Shown here: positions 1 to 6,533 of the stretch, one piece after another
Position numbering within the stretch: the first letter of the stretch is position 1
Layout of the letters: every line of letters begins with the position of its first letter
Assembly (NCBI GenBank): GCA_944386395.1
Contig: CALXAZ010000003.1
Location: 1-12,739, forward strand
From: an uncultured Clostridia bacterium
GTDB taxonomy: Bacteria; Bacillota; Clostridia; Oscillospirales; JAAYOS01
Direction of reading: 5' to 3'
DNA length: 12,739 nucleotides
Position numbers and translations under genes: made by a program
Notes under the pieces: model-generated
The model's input: only the letters and a program-made list of their open reading frames with translations
Told to the model about the DNA's origin: nothing
The model's database searches: none

Positions 1-506
1 GTGAGCGAAACGTTGTTTCAAAGGGGCTTGCGGAGAAAAATGGGCTTTCTATTGCTGCAAGGACAAATGAGGCTTTATTTGCCTTGACTGGAACCGATAG
101 CGCAAAGACTGGGTTCAGGCAAGTGACGGAGCCTGAAGAGGCGGCAGAGCTTATCGGCAGATATGCGGAAGAATTGCCATATTTCTGCCAGAACAGGACA
201 TATTTCGCAAATTGTGAAAGGCTTTGGAGGCACCTGACGATAACAGGTCAGGTGTATGTCAGCGGGGATACGGTTGTCACCATTGGTGCAAGGTTCCTGG
301 AAAAAGAAGCGCTTCATATTGGGCTTTTTGGCGGAGATTATCTGGAAGCGCTGGAGTTTGCAAAAGGAATGGGCACACAGCGCAATATGCCAAAGCTGAC
401 ATGCATGGTTCCATCTGGAAGAGATGACATGAAGCAAGCACTTAGAAAAGCAGGGTTTACTGTAGGTGAAAACGAGATAATAATGCTGGAGAAAAAGTTC
501 AGGTAG
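1..506 (+). CDS. GNAT-like N-acetyltransferase, C-terminal part (5' end outside window)
   Basis: The reading frame is open from base 3 to the TAG at 504-506, with no stop before the window edge, so the gene begins to the left and only its last 167 residues are seen. A TTG at 84 could be mistaken for the start, but the frame upstream of it also reads like protein. I see an alpha/beta pattern: a segment around ALHIGLFGGDYLEAL, then MGTQRNMPKL, and a C-terminal stretch LRKAGFTVGENEIIMLEKKF. That last part resembles the final strands of GNAT acetyltransferases, where an L.K.GF motif is followed by a hydrophobic strand. The acetyl-CoA loop is not visible in this part, so substrate and activity are unknown. 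A hairpin follows at 515-552, suggesting that this is the end of its transcription unit. The GNAT call is an inference from the C-terminal pattern only; the coding call itself is firm. Confidence 0.6.
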   Translation, partial: ERNVVSKGLAEKNGLSIAARTNEALFALTGTDSAKTGFRQVTEPEEAAELIGRYAEELPYFCQNRTYFANCERLWRHLTITGQVYVSGDTVVTIGARFLEKEALHIGLFGGDYLEALEFAKGMGTQRNMPKLTCMVPSGRDDMKQALRKAGFTVGENEIIMLEKKFR

Positions 507-514
507 CTATTCAT

Positions 515-552
515 ATTCCCCGAATGCGTTGGAGATGGTGCGTTCGGGGAAT
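515..552 (+). terminator. Hairpin after the GNAT-like gene, possible terminator
   Basis: The arms at 515-528 and 539-552 pair over 14 positions, with ten perfect Watson-Crick pairs at the base (ATTCCCCGAA against TTCGGGGAAT), two G-T wobbles further up and a 10-base loop. It starts eight bases after the stop codon at 506. There is no T-run after it (AACATATAAAT follows), so it may be a weak or factor-assisted terminator, or an mRNA stabilising structure. Confidence 0.4.
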
Positions 553-577
553 AACATATAAATATGGAGGAGGGCGG

Positions 578-628
578 ATGCCGTTACGGTGCCGCACCGG
601 GCGTGTTAGCGTAAGAAAGGAAGGGTAA
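578..628 (+). CDS. Possible 16-residue leader peptide upstream of the moxR-like gene
   Basis: An ATG at 578 is preceded by GGAGGAGGG (566-574) at normal spacing and opens a 16-codon frame, MPLRCRTGRVSVRKEG, closing with TAA at 626-628, two bases before the ATG of the MoxR gene. The SD of the MoxR gene (AAGGAAGGG) lies inside the end of this frame, so translation of the short frame could be coupled to the next gene. Four of the 16 codons are for arginine. Frames this short arise by chance and I know of no family for it; the strength and placement of the ribosome binding site are the only support. Confidence 0.3.
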   Translation: MPLRCRTGRVSVRKEG

Positions 629-630
629 AT

Positions 631-1575
631 ATGGAGATAAAGCGGTTTTTGGATTATAAGGACAGGGTTATTTCAAACTGTTCAAAGGTGATTGTGGGTA
701 AGGAAGAAGCAATACAGCTGGTGCTGACATGCTTTATATGCTCGGGTCACGTGCTGCTTGAGGATCTGCCGGGTACAGGAAAGACGATGCTCCTGCGCAG
801 CTTTGCCAAGACAATAGGAGGCAATTTTAACCGCATACAGTTTACTCCCGACCTGCTTCCGTCAGATCTGACCGGTATAAACTTTTTCAGTCAGAAAACC
901 GGGGAATTTGAATTTCGCAAGGGACCCCTGTTTTCAAATATAGTCCTGGCAGACGAGATAAACAGAGCTACGCCGAGAACGCAGTCAAGCCTCCTTGAGG
1001 CGATGGAGGAGCGCCAGATAACGGTCGACGGGGTAACTACGGTACTGGACGAACCGTTTATGGTAATGGCAACGCAGAACCCGATAGAGAGCTATGGTAC
1101 ATTTCCGCTGCCGGAGGCACAGACCGACCGCTTTTTTATGCGGATCTCACTTGGGTACATGACACGAGAGCAGGAGCTCGGCGTAATTGCGAGACCGTCA
1201 ACGCTTGCGATAATCAATGAGCTCGAAACAGTTGTGTCACCTGAGGAGACGGAGTATGTCCGAAACCACTTCAATGAGGTGCGTGTAAGCCCGGAAATGG
1301 CAGGATATATGATGGACATAATAGAAAGAACCAGAAGCGACAGCAGGTTCCTTGCGGGAGTGTCCACCCGAGGGGCAATTGCTCTCTATAAAGCATCGCA
1401 GGTCACCGCGGCGATGAACGGACGAGAGTATGTTATACCTGAGGATATTCTGTTTGTGGCAAAGCCTGTGCTGTGCCACAGGATCACCTTTGGCGGGAAC
1501 CTTCGCACATCGGACGCCGAGATTGCTTTTAGAAAGGCAATCGAGGACCTTCCTGTGCCGTTAGAGGGAAAATAA
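631..1575 (+). CDS. MoxR-family AAA+ ATPase
   Basis: A 314-residue protein of normal length for MoxR ATPases, cytoplasmic, with no membrane segment. The P-loop is PGTGKT (residues 47-52), Walker B is VLADEINRA (105-113) and sensor 1 is the ATQNP motif (147-151), all in family order, followed by the lid domain. The segment GPLFSNIVLADE is highly typical of MoxR. Family members act as ATP-driven chaperones that help assemble or activate protein complexes, often at the membrane and together with a DUF58 or von Willebrand A protein; the gene directly downstream is a DUF58 protein, so that pairing holds here. The start at 631 has AAGGAAGGG just upstream. The stop overlaps the next start by one base, so the two are translationally coupled. 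The client complex cannot be told from the sequence. Confidence 0.95.
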   Translation: MEIKRFLDYKDRVISNCSKVIVGKEEAIQLVLTCFICSGHVLLEDLPGTGKTMLLRSFAKTIGGNFNRIQFTPDLLPSDLTGINFFSQKTGEFEFRKGPLFSNIVLADEINRATPRTQSSLLEAMEERQITVDGVTTVLDEPFMVMATQNPIESYGTFPLPEAQTDRFFMRISLGYMTREQELGVIARPSTLAIINELETVVSPEETEYVRNHFNEVRVSPEMAGYMMDIIERTRSDSRFLAGVSTRGAIALYKASQVTAAMNGREYVIPEDILFVAKPVLCHRITFGGNLRTSDAEIAFRKAIEDLPVPLEGK

Positions 1576-2687
1576 TGGCGCTATTTATATTGTTTATAGT
1601 AGTTACAGCGGTGATATTTGAGGTTATATCCTTACGGCGTGTATTGAAAAATGTTACATGTACTATAGAGACCAGCAAAAAGGTTGTTGATCCGGGCGAA
1701 GTATTTGAAGTAGTAACGACAATGGAAAATAATAAGCTGCTGCCGGTCACGTCGCTGAGGGTGTGTGAAAACGTGCCTGAAGAGATTACATACGCCGAGG
1801 ATGAATTGGAATATGATATTGCCATAAAGCACAATAAAATGTCAAATGCCACAGTAGCAGAGTGGAAAACATACCTTATGCCGAAACAGAAGCTGACAAA
1901 GCGCGTACCTGTGATGATTGAACGCAGGGGCAGATATTTCTTTTCAGGGGCAACTGTGTATGGAGGGGATTTTCTTGGCTTCTCAGAGACGGCAGAGGGG
2001 TATTATGGAATGAATGAGGTGGTTGTCCTTCCCAGAAAGATCGAGTGTTCTGCCGAGATTGAAGCACTCGGAGGATTTTTGGGGGATGTGTCAGTGCGCC
2101 GGTTTATAATGGAGGACCCTGTGCTGACTCTGGGATACAGGGAGTATACAGGCAATGAACCAATGAGAGCGATATCATGGACGCAGTCGGCACGGATGGG
2201 AAACCTGATGGTAAAAAATTATGACCATACGCTTGAGATGGTGGTAACGGTGATACTGAACGTAGAGCAGCCGGAGGACGAACCGGACAATGAGCTGATA
2301 GAGAAGAGCTTTTCACTTGCGCGCGAAGTGTGTGAATATCTTGAGGAAAAGGGTATACGATATCAGTTTATAACAAATGCGAGCGCTGCTGGCGCAGTCG
2401 GACTATGGTCATCAATAGACGACGGGCTGGGTGCAAATCATCTCATGACGATATTGGAAGGTCTTGGGCGTGCCACATACACCAAAACTGACAGCTTTGC
2501 GGGAATGATGGAAAAGGTGATTTTAACTGCGGAGCAGGGACGTTCCCACATACTTATAACCCCCAGAAGATTGCCGGCATATGAGAACTATATCCGGCGC
2601 ATGAGATATATGAGCGGGGGCGAAGTTTGTGTGATATCGGCGGAGCTTAACGCGGGCGATATGGGGGAAGAGGTGAAAGCAGTATGA
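1575..2687 (+). CDS. DUF58 domain protein, MoxR partner
   Basis: A 370-residue protein with one clear N-terminal membrane segment (about residues 2-18), followed by a beta-rich region (about 25-160) and the DUF58 core. The core signature is REYTGNEPMRAISW (189-202) followed by a Ser-Ala-Arg and LMVKNYDHT, the usual R.Y..GD/E..R.I.W...AR pattern. DUF58 proteins are thought to have a von Willebrand A-like fold and to work with MoxR ATPases; most have two N-terminal membrane helices, while here only one is evident, which would put the core on the opposite side unless a second weak helix exists. The start overlaps the MoxR stop (TAATG) and the stop overlaps the next start (ATGA), so the three genes form a coupled operon. 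Function beyond the partnership is unknown. Confidence 0.9.
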   Translation: MALFILFIVVTAVIFEVISLRRVLKNVTCTIETSKKVVDPGEVFEVVTTMENNKLLPVTSLRVCENVPEEITYAEDELEYDIAIKHNKMSNATVAEWKTYLMPKQKLTKRVPVMIERRGRYFFSGATVYGGDFLGFSETAEGYYGMNEVVVLPRKIECSAEIEALGGFLGDVSVRRFIMEDPVLTLGYREYTGNEPMRAISWTQSARMGNLMVKNYDHTLEMVVTVILNVEQPEDEPDNELIEKSFSLAREVCEYLEEKGIRYQFITNASAAGAVGLWSSIDDGLGANHLMTILEGLGRATYTKTDSFAGMMEKVILTAEQGRSHILITPRRLPAYENYIRRMRYMSGGEVCVISAELNAGDMGEEVKAV

Positions 2688-3952
2688 TTTTTGCGGCTTT
2701 GTTGCTTATCCTGTGTATGCTGTCGTTTTACTTTTCAACGATGGGATTTCTTTGCTTTGCCGCCGGGATGACCGGCGGGATGGCAGTGCCCTTTGCGCTG
2801 CTTGTTTCAGGATGGTTTGTAAGCTATCTGTTGAGGGATAAGGGGGCGCTGAGATTTTTGCCTTTGTTCCTGGTCGCAGGATGCTTTGCTTATGTGAGAA
2901 ACGTGGCTGATGCTGTGTTTCTTGTGCCCGTATGTGGTTTTGTGATATTTGCGGTGGCAAAGAACTTCTATGGACCGGATTACCGTAAGCTGATAAATAT
3001 ATATTTCAGATGTTTTATAGCCGTTGTTATAGGGACGGTTTTATCGATCCTCCTGCCTGAAAGTGACACTGAAAAATGGCTGATACTGATTTATAGCCTT
3101 ATATTTATGTTAAGTGGTGTACTTTCGTGCCGGATACTCAGGCAAGCTGACGGAACCCTGCGACAATGGAAATTCAGAGCGGTAAATATTGCGATGATGG
3201 TTGTGCTTTGCGTTGTGGCGCTGTTTTTAAGTTCACGGGTATTTCTTGGAAGTTGTGCGTGGCTTGTATATATGGCATATAATTATATAATTATCCCGAT
3301 AGCGCTGGCATTTTCATATGTATTATTCTTTTTCCGAACATATATAATGATGTTTGTAAACTGGGTAATGATAAGACGCCAAGGCAGGGAGCAGTATTCA
3401 TTCTATGAGCTTATGAATGACTACAAGGCATATAGCAATGATATGGGAGAGACGGTGCTCGAGCTGCCTCCATGGCTTTCTATACTGATCTTTCTGATGG
3501 TGTTTGGAACAATTTCTTTTATTATCGCAAGGGTGTTTTTTAAAGGCAGAAGAGGCGGAATAAAGACAACGTTTGGCACCACATACAAAGGTGTGGACAG
3601 GCAACGTATAAAGCAAAAGAAACAGATGAGGAAGGCATTTGATAAGAGCGTTAATGCCGTTCGGCGGCAGTATCAGAGGTTCCTGCTGATGTGTGCTGAC
3701 AGCGGGATGTCCTATGGGCAGAATTCTACAAGCAAAGGCATCGCAGGTTTTGCCGAACGGGAATATAAGAGCGATATCCCACATGAGATCCGTAACATAT
3801 ATCTTCCTGCGAGATATGACCCGGAGTATACGGAAAACAGGTCTGAGCTCTCAAGAATGGAAACTCTGAATACAGAGCTGAAAAAGCGAAATCAGGAGCT
3901 GAAAAAGAAATATAAGAAGGATGAAAGAAGTATAAGAGGAATAAATAGCTAA
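2684..3952 (+). CDS. Polytopic membrane protein with DUF4129-like cytoplasmic tail
   Basis: A 422-residue protein. The N-terminal ~290 residues hold about eight to ten hydrophobic segments (for example about 1-48, 55-95, 108-150, 165-220 and 265-288). The rest, from about residue 290, is basic and soluble, ending in a lysine-rich predicted coiled coil (about 385-415). The part around NAVRRQYQRFL, then STSKGIAGFA, then NIYLPARYDPE resembles the DUF4129 tail found at the end of TgpA-like transglutaminase membrane proteins. Those proteins are the usual third member of MoxR/DUF58 operons, but no transglutaminase domain with Cys-His-Asp motifs is present here: the helices run straight into the tail. 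Four bases of overlap with the DUF58 gene show coupling. The DUF4129 assignment is by pattern only. The protein probably anchors or is served by the MoxR/DUF58 pair at the membrane. Confidence 0.75.
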   Translation: MIFAALLLILCMLSFYFSTMGFLCFAAGMTGGMAVPFALLVSGWFVSYLLRDKGALRFLPLFLVAGCFAYVRNVADAVFLVPVCGFVIFAVAKNFYGPDYRKLINIYFRCFIAVVIGTVLSILLPESDTEKWLILIYSLIFMLSGVLSCRILRQADGTLRQWKFRAVNIAMMVVLCVVALFLSSRVFLGSCAWLVYMAYNYIIIPIALAFSYVLFFFRTYIMMFVNWVMIRRQGREQYSFYELMNDYKAYSNDMGETVLELPPWLSILIFLMVFGTISFIIARVFFKGRRGGIKTTFGTTYKGVDRQRIKQKKQMRKAFDKSVNAVRRQYQRFLLMCADSGMSYGQNSTSKGIAGFAEREYKSDIPHEIRNIYLPARYDPEYTENRSELSRMETLNTELKKRNQELKKKYKKDERSIRGINS

Positions 3953-3985
3953 AAGAGAGACGGCTGCGGCCGTCTCTCTTAATTT
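3953..3985 (+). terminator. Strong hairpin terminator of the moxR cassette, possibly bidirectional
   Basis: A perfect 12-base-pair stem (3953-3964 with 3969-3980; arms AAGAGAGACGGC and GCCGTCTCTCTT) has a four-base loop, TGCG. It begins one base after the stop codon of the membrane protein gene. On the + strand it is followed by AATTT. On the minus strand the stem runs out into TTTT, so it could also stop transcription from the right; a minus-strand open frame ends at 3989, directly beside it. Confidence 0.8.
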
Positions 3986-3988
3986 AAG

Positions 3989-4129
3989 TTATTCGATTTC
4001 AAAGCCAGGCAGAATAAGATAAATTTTCTCATAATAAACCTGCCTGCCTGAAATTATCTCCATTTGCTTATCGGGACGAAAAAATTTTCGCAATGTTCCG
4101 TTTTTGTTATTTATAGACGTATATATTTT
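3989..4129 (-). other. Minus-strand open frame, possible small gene or gene remnant
   Basis: On the minus strand a frame of 46 sense codons runs from just after a TAG (at 4132-4130) down to a TAA at 3991-3989. It can start at a TTG (4093) or at an ATG (4063), the latter giving 24 residues beginning MEIISGRQVYYEKIY and ending LPGFEIE. Residues upstream of the ATG (for example GTLRKFFRPDKQ) also look like ordinary protein, so this may be the tail of a decayed gene. The bidirectional hairpin at 3953-3980 sits directly downstream of its stop, as expected for a real transcript. No convincing ribosome binding site precedes either start, and I do not recognise the family. Chance cannot be excluded. 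Confidence 0.25.
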
Positions 4130-4140
4130 CTAAAAGATGT

Positions 4141-4175
4141 GGATGCAAAAGGACATAAATTGCTTTTAAACATCC
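4141..4175. repeat. Imperfect inverted repeat in the gap before tagA
   Basis: GGATG (4141-4145) pairs with CATCC (4171-4175) and AAAAG (4147-4151) with CTTTT (4163-4167), separated by a small internal loop and an 11-base apical loop. The stem is short and AT-rich, so it may be chance; it lies upstream of the tagA promoter and would be outside that transcript. Confidence 0.3.
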
Positions 4176-4214
4176 TGTGGCAGAAGAAGGATTGAAAAGG
4201 AGAGGGCGGCGTAC

Positions 4215-4261
4215 ACCTCCTGTCTTTTGCCGGTTAAGGGGGGAGAAAACCGGCTGGAGGT
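4215..4261. repeat. Two-part inverted repeat abutting the tagA promoter
   Basis: ACCTCC (4215-4220) is complementary to GGAGGT (4256-4261), and inside it GCCGGTT (4229-4235) is complementary to AACCGGC (4248-4254), with a purine-rich loop AAGGGGGGAGAA. The right arm ends on the first base of the -35 box TTGAAA. It could be a regulator site at the promoter, or a hairpin in a transcript coming from the left. No function is known. Confidence 0.4.
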
Positions 4262-4289
4262 TGAAAATGTGACAAAGCTGTGCTAAGAT
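4261..4289 (+). promoter_or_regulatory. Sigma-A-type promoter of the tagA-thyX-tmk-mltG unit
   Basis: TTGAAA (4261-4266, five of six to consensus) and TAAGAT (4284-4289, four of six) are separated by exactly 17 bases. The predicted start is near 4296, about 60 bases before the tagA start. No other good promoter was seen until after mltG, and the following genes are tightly packed, so this probably drives the whole unit. Confidence 0.55.
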
Positions 4290-4354
4290 AAAACGGAGTA
4301 TCGATGCTTTGCAGCCGTAGAGGTGTGCAACGAAAAATGAAGGATGGCTTTTTG

Positions 4355-5074
4355 ATGGAACGTATCGACATTCTTGGTGTTGGGATAGACAATGTTACAA
4401 TGGAAGAAGCTGTAGAGCGGGCAATGGAGCTTTTGACAGATGGCAAAAGGCACTATGTAGTTACGCCCAATGCCGAGATATTATACGAGTGCGGCAGGGA
4501 CGCTGCAGTTATGGAAGCGGTGAAAAATGCCGACCTCATACTTCCGGATGGCGCGGGAGTAGTGCTTGCGTCTAAGATACTTGGGACGCCGCTCAAGGAA
4601 AAGGTCGCGGGAGTAGAGTTTGCGGTGAATATATTGCCAAAGCTGGTAGAGGCGAAAAAAAAGCTCTATCTGCTGGGCTCGAAGCCGGGAATCGCGGAGC
4701 GTGCCGCTATAAAAATGCGGGAGCTTGCTCCGGGGCTGGAGATATGTGGGACGCACGATGGATATTTCAAGGATGATACGCCGGTTATTGAGGAGATAAA
4801 CCGCTCAGGTGCGGATGTGCTGTACGTGTGCCTTGGGGCACCGAGACAGGAATTTTGGATAAGGCAAAATATCGAAAGTCTCTGCGCAGGTCTTTGCGTA
4901 GGGCTGGGGGGTACGCTGGACAGCATAACAGGTGAGGTGAAGCGTGCGCCAAAGATATTTATAAAGCTCAATCTTGAATGGTTTTACCGCTTAATTAAGC
5001 AGCCAAGCAGGCTGGGACGTATGATGCGCCTGCCAAAGTTTCTTATGCAGGTCTTTAAATATAAGCGGAAATAG
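4355..5074 (+). CDS. tagA: WecG/TagA/CpsF family glycosyltransferase
   Basis: A 239-residue enzyme of the GT26 family. In Gram-positives TagA transfers N-acetylmannosamine to undecaprenyl-diphospho-GlcNAc, making the linkage unit of wall teichoic acid or a related glycopolymer at the inner face of the membrane. An earlier ATG (4304) exists, but the start at 4355 gives the family N-terminus MERIDILGVGIDNVTM and puts the catalytic residues at Thr37 (TPNAEI) and Asp65 (PDGAG), the numbering I recall for Thermoanaerobacter TagA; AAGGA lies at 4340-4344. Further family motifs are GTHDGYF and LGAPRQEFW. The C-terminal tail (from LNLEWFYRLIKQP to YKRK) is rich in Arg and Lys, as in the membrane-targeting appendage of TagA. 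It is the first gene of the unit driven from 4261. The exact acceptor in this organism is not known. Confidence 0.93.
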   Translation: MERIDILGVGIDNVTMEEAVERAMELLTDGKRHYVVTPNAEILYECGRDAAVMEAVKNADLILPDGAGVVLASKILGTPLKEKVAGVEFAVNILPKLVEAKKKLYLLGSKPGIAERAAIKMRELAPGLEICGTHDGYFKDDTPVIEEINRSGADVLYVCLGAPRQEFWIRQNIESLCAGLCVGLGGTLDSITGEVKRAPKIFIKLNLEWFYRLIKQPSRLGRMMRLPKFLMQVFKYKRK

Positions 5075-5097
5075 ATGGTTTGCGAAAGGAAAAGGGT

Positions 5098-5859
5098 ATG
5101 ATGAAGGTATTTTTGCTTGCTTATACGCCGCAGCCCGAAGAAGTGGTGGCTCTTGCGGCTAAGAACTGTTATTCCAATGCGGATATAGCCTCCCTGAGGG
5201 ATGGGTTGACAAAGGAGGCTGCGGATAGCTTTATTGAGATGTTGAGAGAGCTGGGGCATGAGAGCCCTGTCGAGCACGCCTCTTTTACATTTGGCATAGA
5301 GGGTGTCAGCCGGTCCCTTCTTGCACAGATCACGCGACACAGGCTGGCTTCATGTTCAGTGACGAGCCAGAGATATAATAACGACACGGCTTTTGAGTAC
5401 GTGATCCCGCCTGAGATAGAGAAGATACCTGAGGCAAAGGAGCTGTATCTCGAGGCAATGGAACAGGACAGGCAGCAATATATAAAGATATCAAATACTC
5501 TTTATAAAAATCATAAGGCACGGCTTATCGAGGAAGGGATGGAGGAAAAGGCAGCAAAATCTGCTGCGAGGAAGCTTGCAAATGAGGATGCAAGGTATAT
5601 CCTGCCCAACGCATGTGAAACGAAAATAGTGATGACAATGAACACCCGGTCGCTCTATAATTTTTTCAGGCAGCGCTGCTGCAACCGCGCCCAGTGGGAA
5701 ATAAGGGAGCTTGCTATACAGATGCGTGAGCTCTGTATGGAAGTAGCGCCATCACTCTTCAAGCGCTCCGGTCCAGGATGCCTGTATGGAGTTTGTCCAG
5801 AAGGAAAGATGAGCTGTGGAAGGAGCGCGGAGGTGCGTGCGAGGCTCAGAAAGGACTAG
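5098..5859 (+). CDS. thyX: Flavin-dependent thymidylate synthase ThyX
   Basis: A 253-residue protein that makes dTMP from dUMP using methylene-THF, FAD and NADPH, leaving THF rather than DHF. The ThyX signature RHR-X7-S is present as RHRLASCSVTS (residues 80-90), followed by QRY. The Asn usual in the middle of this motif is replaced by Ser87. Other family blocks are ESPVEHASFTF before the motif and the C-terminal RAQWEIRELA substrate-binding region. The frame extends upstream to a TTG at 5080, but AAAGGA at 5085-5090 points to ATG 5098 (or 5101). It sits 23 bases after tagA and is followed directly by tmk, the next enzyme in the dTTP pathway. A ThyX enzyme suggests that thyA may be absent, but the window cannot show this. 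Confidence 0.97.
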   Translation: MMKVFLLAYTPQPEEVVALAAKNCYSNADIASLRDGLTKEAADSFIEMLRELGHESPVEHASFTFGIEGVSRSLLAQITRHRLASCSVTSQRYNNDTAFEYVIPPEIEKIPEAKELYLEAMEQDRQQYIKISNTLYKNHKARLIEEGMEEKAAKSAARKLANEDARYILPNACETKIVMTMNTRSLYNFFRQRCCNRAQWEIRELAIQMRELCMEVAPSLFKRSGPGCLYGVCPEGKMSCGRSAEVRARLRKD

Positions 5860-5861
5860 AG

Positions 5862-6527
5862 ATGGTTGGAAAACTTATTGTTATCGAGGGCATAGACGGG
5901 TCGGGCAAGTCAACTCAGCTTGACCTGTTGAAGGCGAAGCTCGGGCAGGCAGGAGAACTGTTCAGATACCAACGGTTTCCACGCTATGATGATCCTTCGT
6001 CTATCCTTGTGCGTATGTATCTTGGAGGAGAATTTGGGAATGACCCATGCGCGACAAATCCCTATACTGCATCGGCTTATTTTGCAGTGGACAGGGCAGC
6101 GGCGTTCGCCGGAGAGCTTGGAAGCTTTTATCGCAGCGGAGGCACAGTCTTGTGTGACAGATATACAACATCGAATGCAATTTATCAGGCTGCCAAGATG
6201 AAAGCTGATGAGCTGGAAGAGTTTGCGCAGTGGCTTTTTGATTTTGAGTATAACAGGATGGGTCTGCCAAGACCGGATGCGGTGATATTTCTCGATGTGC
6301 CGGAGGAGATCACGCTGAGACTCAGGACGGAGCGTGGTAACGCTCCGGATATACATGAGGCAGATCAGGTCTTTTTGCATAATTCGGCAGAGACTGCCAG
6401 GTTTATGGCAAATAAATATGGCTGGAAGAGGATAGAGTGTACTTTAAATGGGAAACTGCGTACTCCTGAGGACATTTCAGAGGAAATTTTTTATATTGTC
6501 AACAGCCTTAAAAATTTTGAAAGGTAG
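5862..6527 (+). CDS. tmk: Thymidylate kinase (dTMP kinase)
   Basis: A 221-residue cytoplasmic kinase converting dTMP and ATP to dTDP. The P-loop is EGIDGSGKST (residues 9-18). The family's DRY motif appears as DRYTTSNAIYQAAKM. Here the usual YQG and following Arg are changed (YQA, no Arg), so this is a divergent member. The lid region reads ERGNAPDIHEADQVF. The segment FRYQRFPRYDDPSS matches the FPRY block that follows the first helix. The frame is open upstream through the end of thyX to 5778, but AAGGA at 5851-5855 and the family N-terminus MVGKLIVIEG set the start at 5862, two bases after the thyX stop. Its position next to thyX places dTMP synthesis and phosphorylation in one message. Confidence 0.93.
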   Translation: MVGKLIVIEGIDGSGKSTQLDLLKAKLGQAGELFRYQRFPRYDDPSSILVRMYLGGEFGNDPCATNPYTASAYFAVDRAAAFAGELGSFYRSGGTVLCDRYTTSNAIYQAAKMKADELEEFAQWLFDFEYNRMGLPRPDAVIFLDVPEEITLRLRTERGNAPDIHEADQVFLHNSAETARFMANKYGWKRIECTLNGKLRTPEDISEEIFYIVNSLKNFER

Positions 6528-6533
6528 TTTTTG

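Larger units (their letters stand above)
3981..4354. other. Long gap between the moxR cassette and tagA
   Basis: This is the only stretch over 300 bases without a confident gene. Its left half (about 3981-4170) is distinctly AT-rich compared with the genes around it. It holds, in order: a minus-strand open frame ending at 3989, an inverted repeat at 4141-4175, a two-part inverted repeat at 4215-4261, and a sigma-A-type promoter at 4261-4289 that serves tagA. No + strand frame here looks like protein. I do not recognise a riboswitch, T-box or tRNA. Confidence 0.7.

Noticed and set aside
3398..3784. Minus-strand frame of 128 codons opposite the DUF4129-like gene.
   Set aside because: Antisense to a coupled, well-supported gene; no ribosome binding site or family pattern.
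4006..4050. CAGGCAG and the repeated CTGCCTG as an inverted repeat or small repeat array.
   Set aside because: Only seven bases with a 27-base AT-rich loop, and explained by codons of the minus-strand frame; too weak to call a structure.
4256..4272. GGAGG followed at six bases by ATG-TGA, a start-stop minimal ORF.
   Set aside because: It lies on the -35 box and spacer of the tagA promoter, upstream of the predicted start of transcription, so it would not be in that mRNA; probably chance.
4304..4354. N-terminal extension of tagA from ATG 4304 or 4337.
   Set aside because: The family N-terminus and catalytic numbering (Thr37, Asp65) fit ATG 4355, and no better ribosome binding site precedes the earlier ATGs.
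5778..5861. Extension of tmk upstream into thyX.
   Set aside because: The extra residues do not look like the family; the P-loop should lie about ten residues from the start, as with ATG 5862.
5910..6380. Long open frame of 156 codons on the minus strand opposite tmk.
   Set aside because: The + strand carries a clear kinase here; the minus frame is rich in Cys, Arg and Ser with no recognisable pattern, as expected of an antisense shadow.
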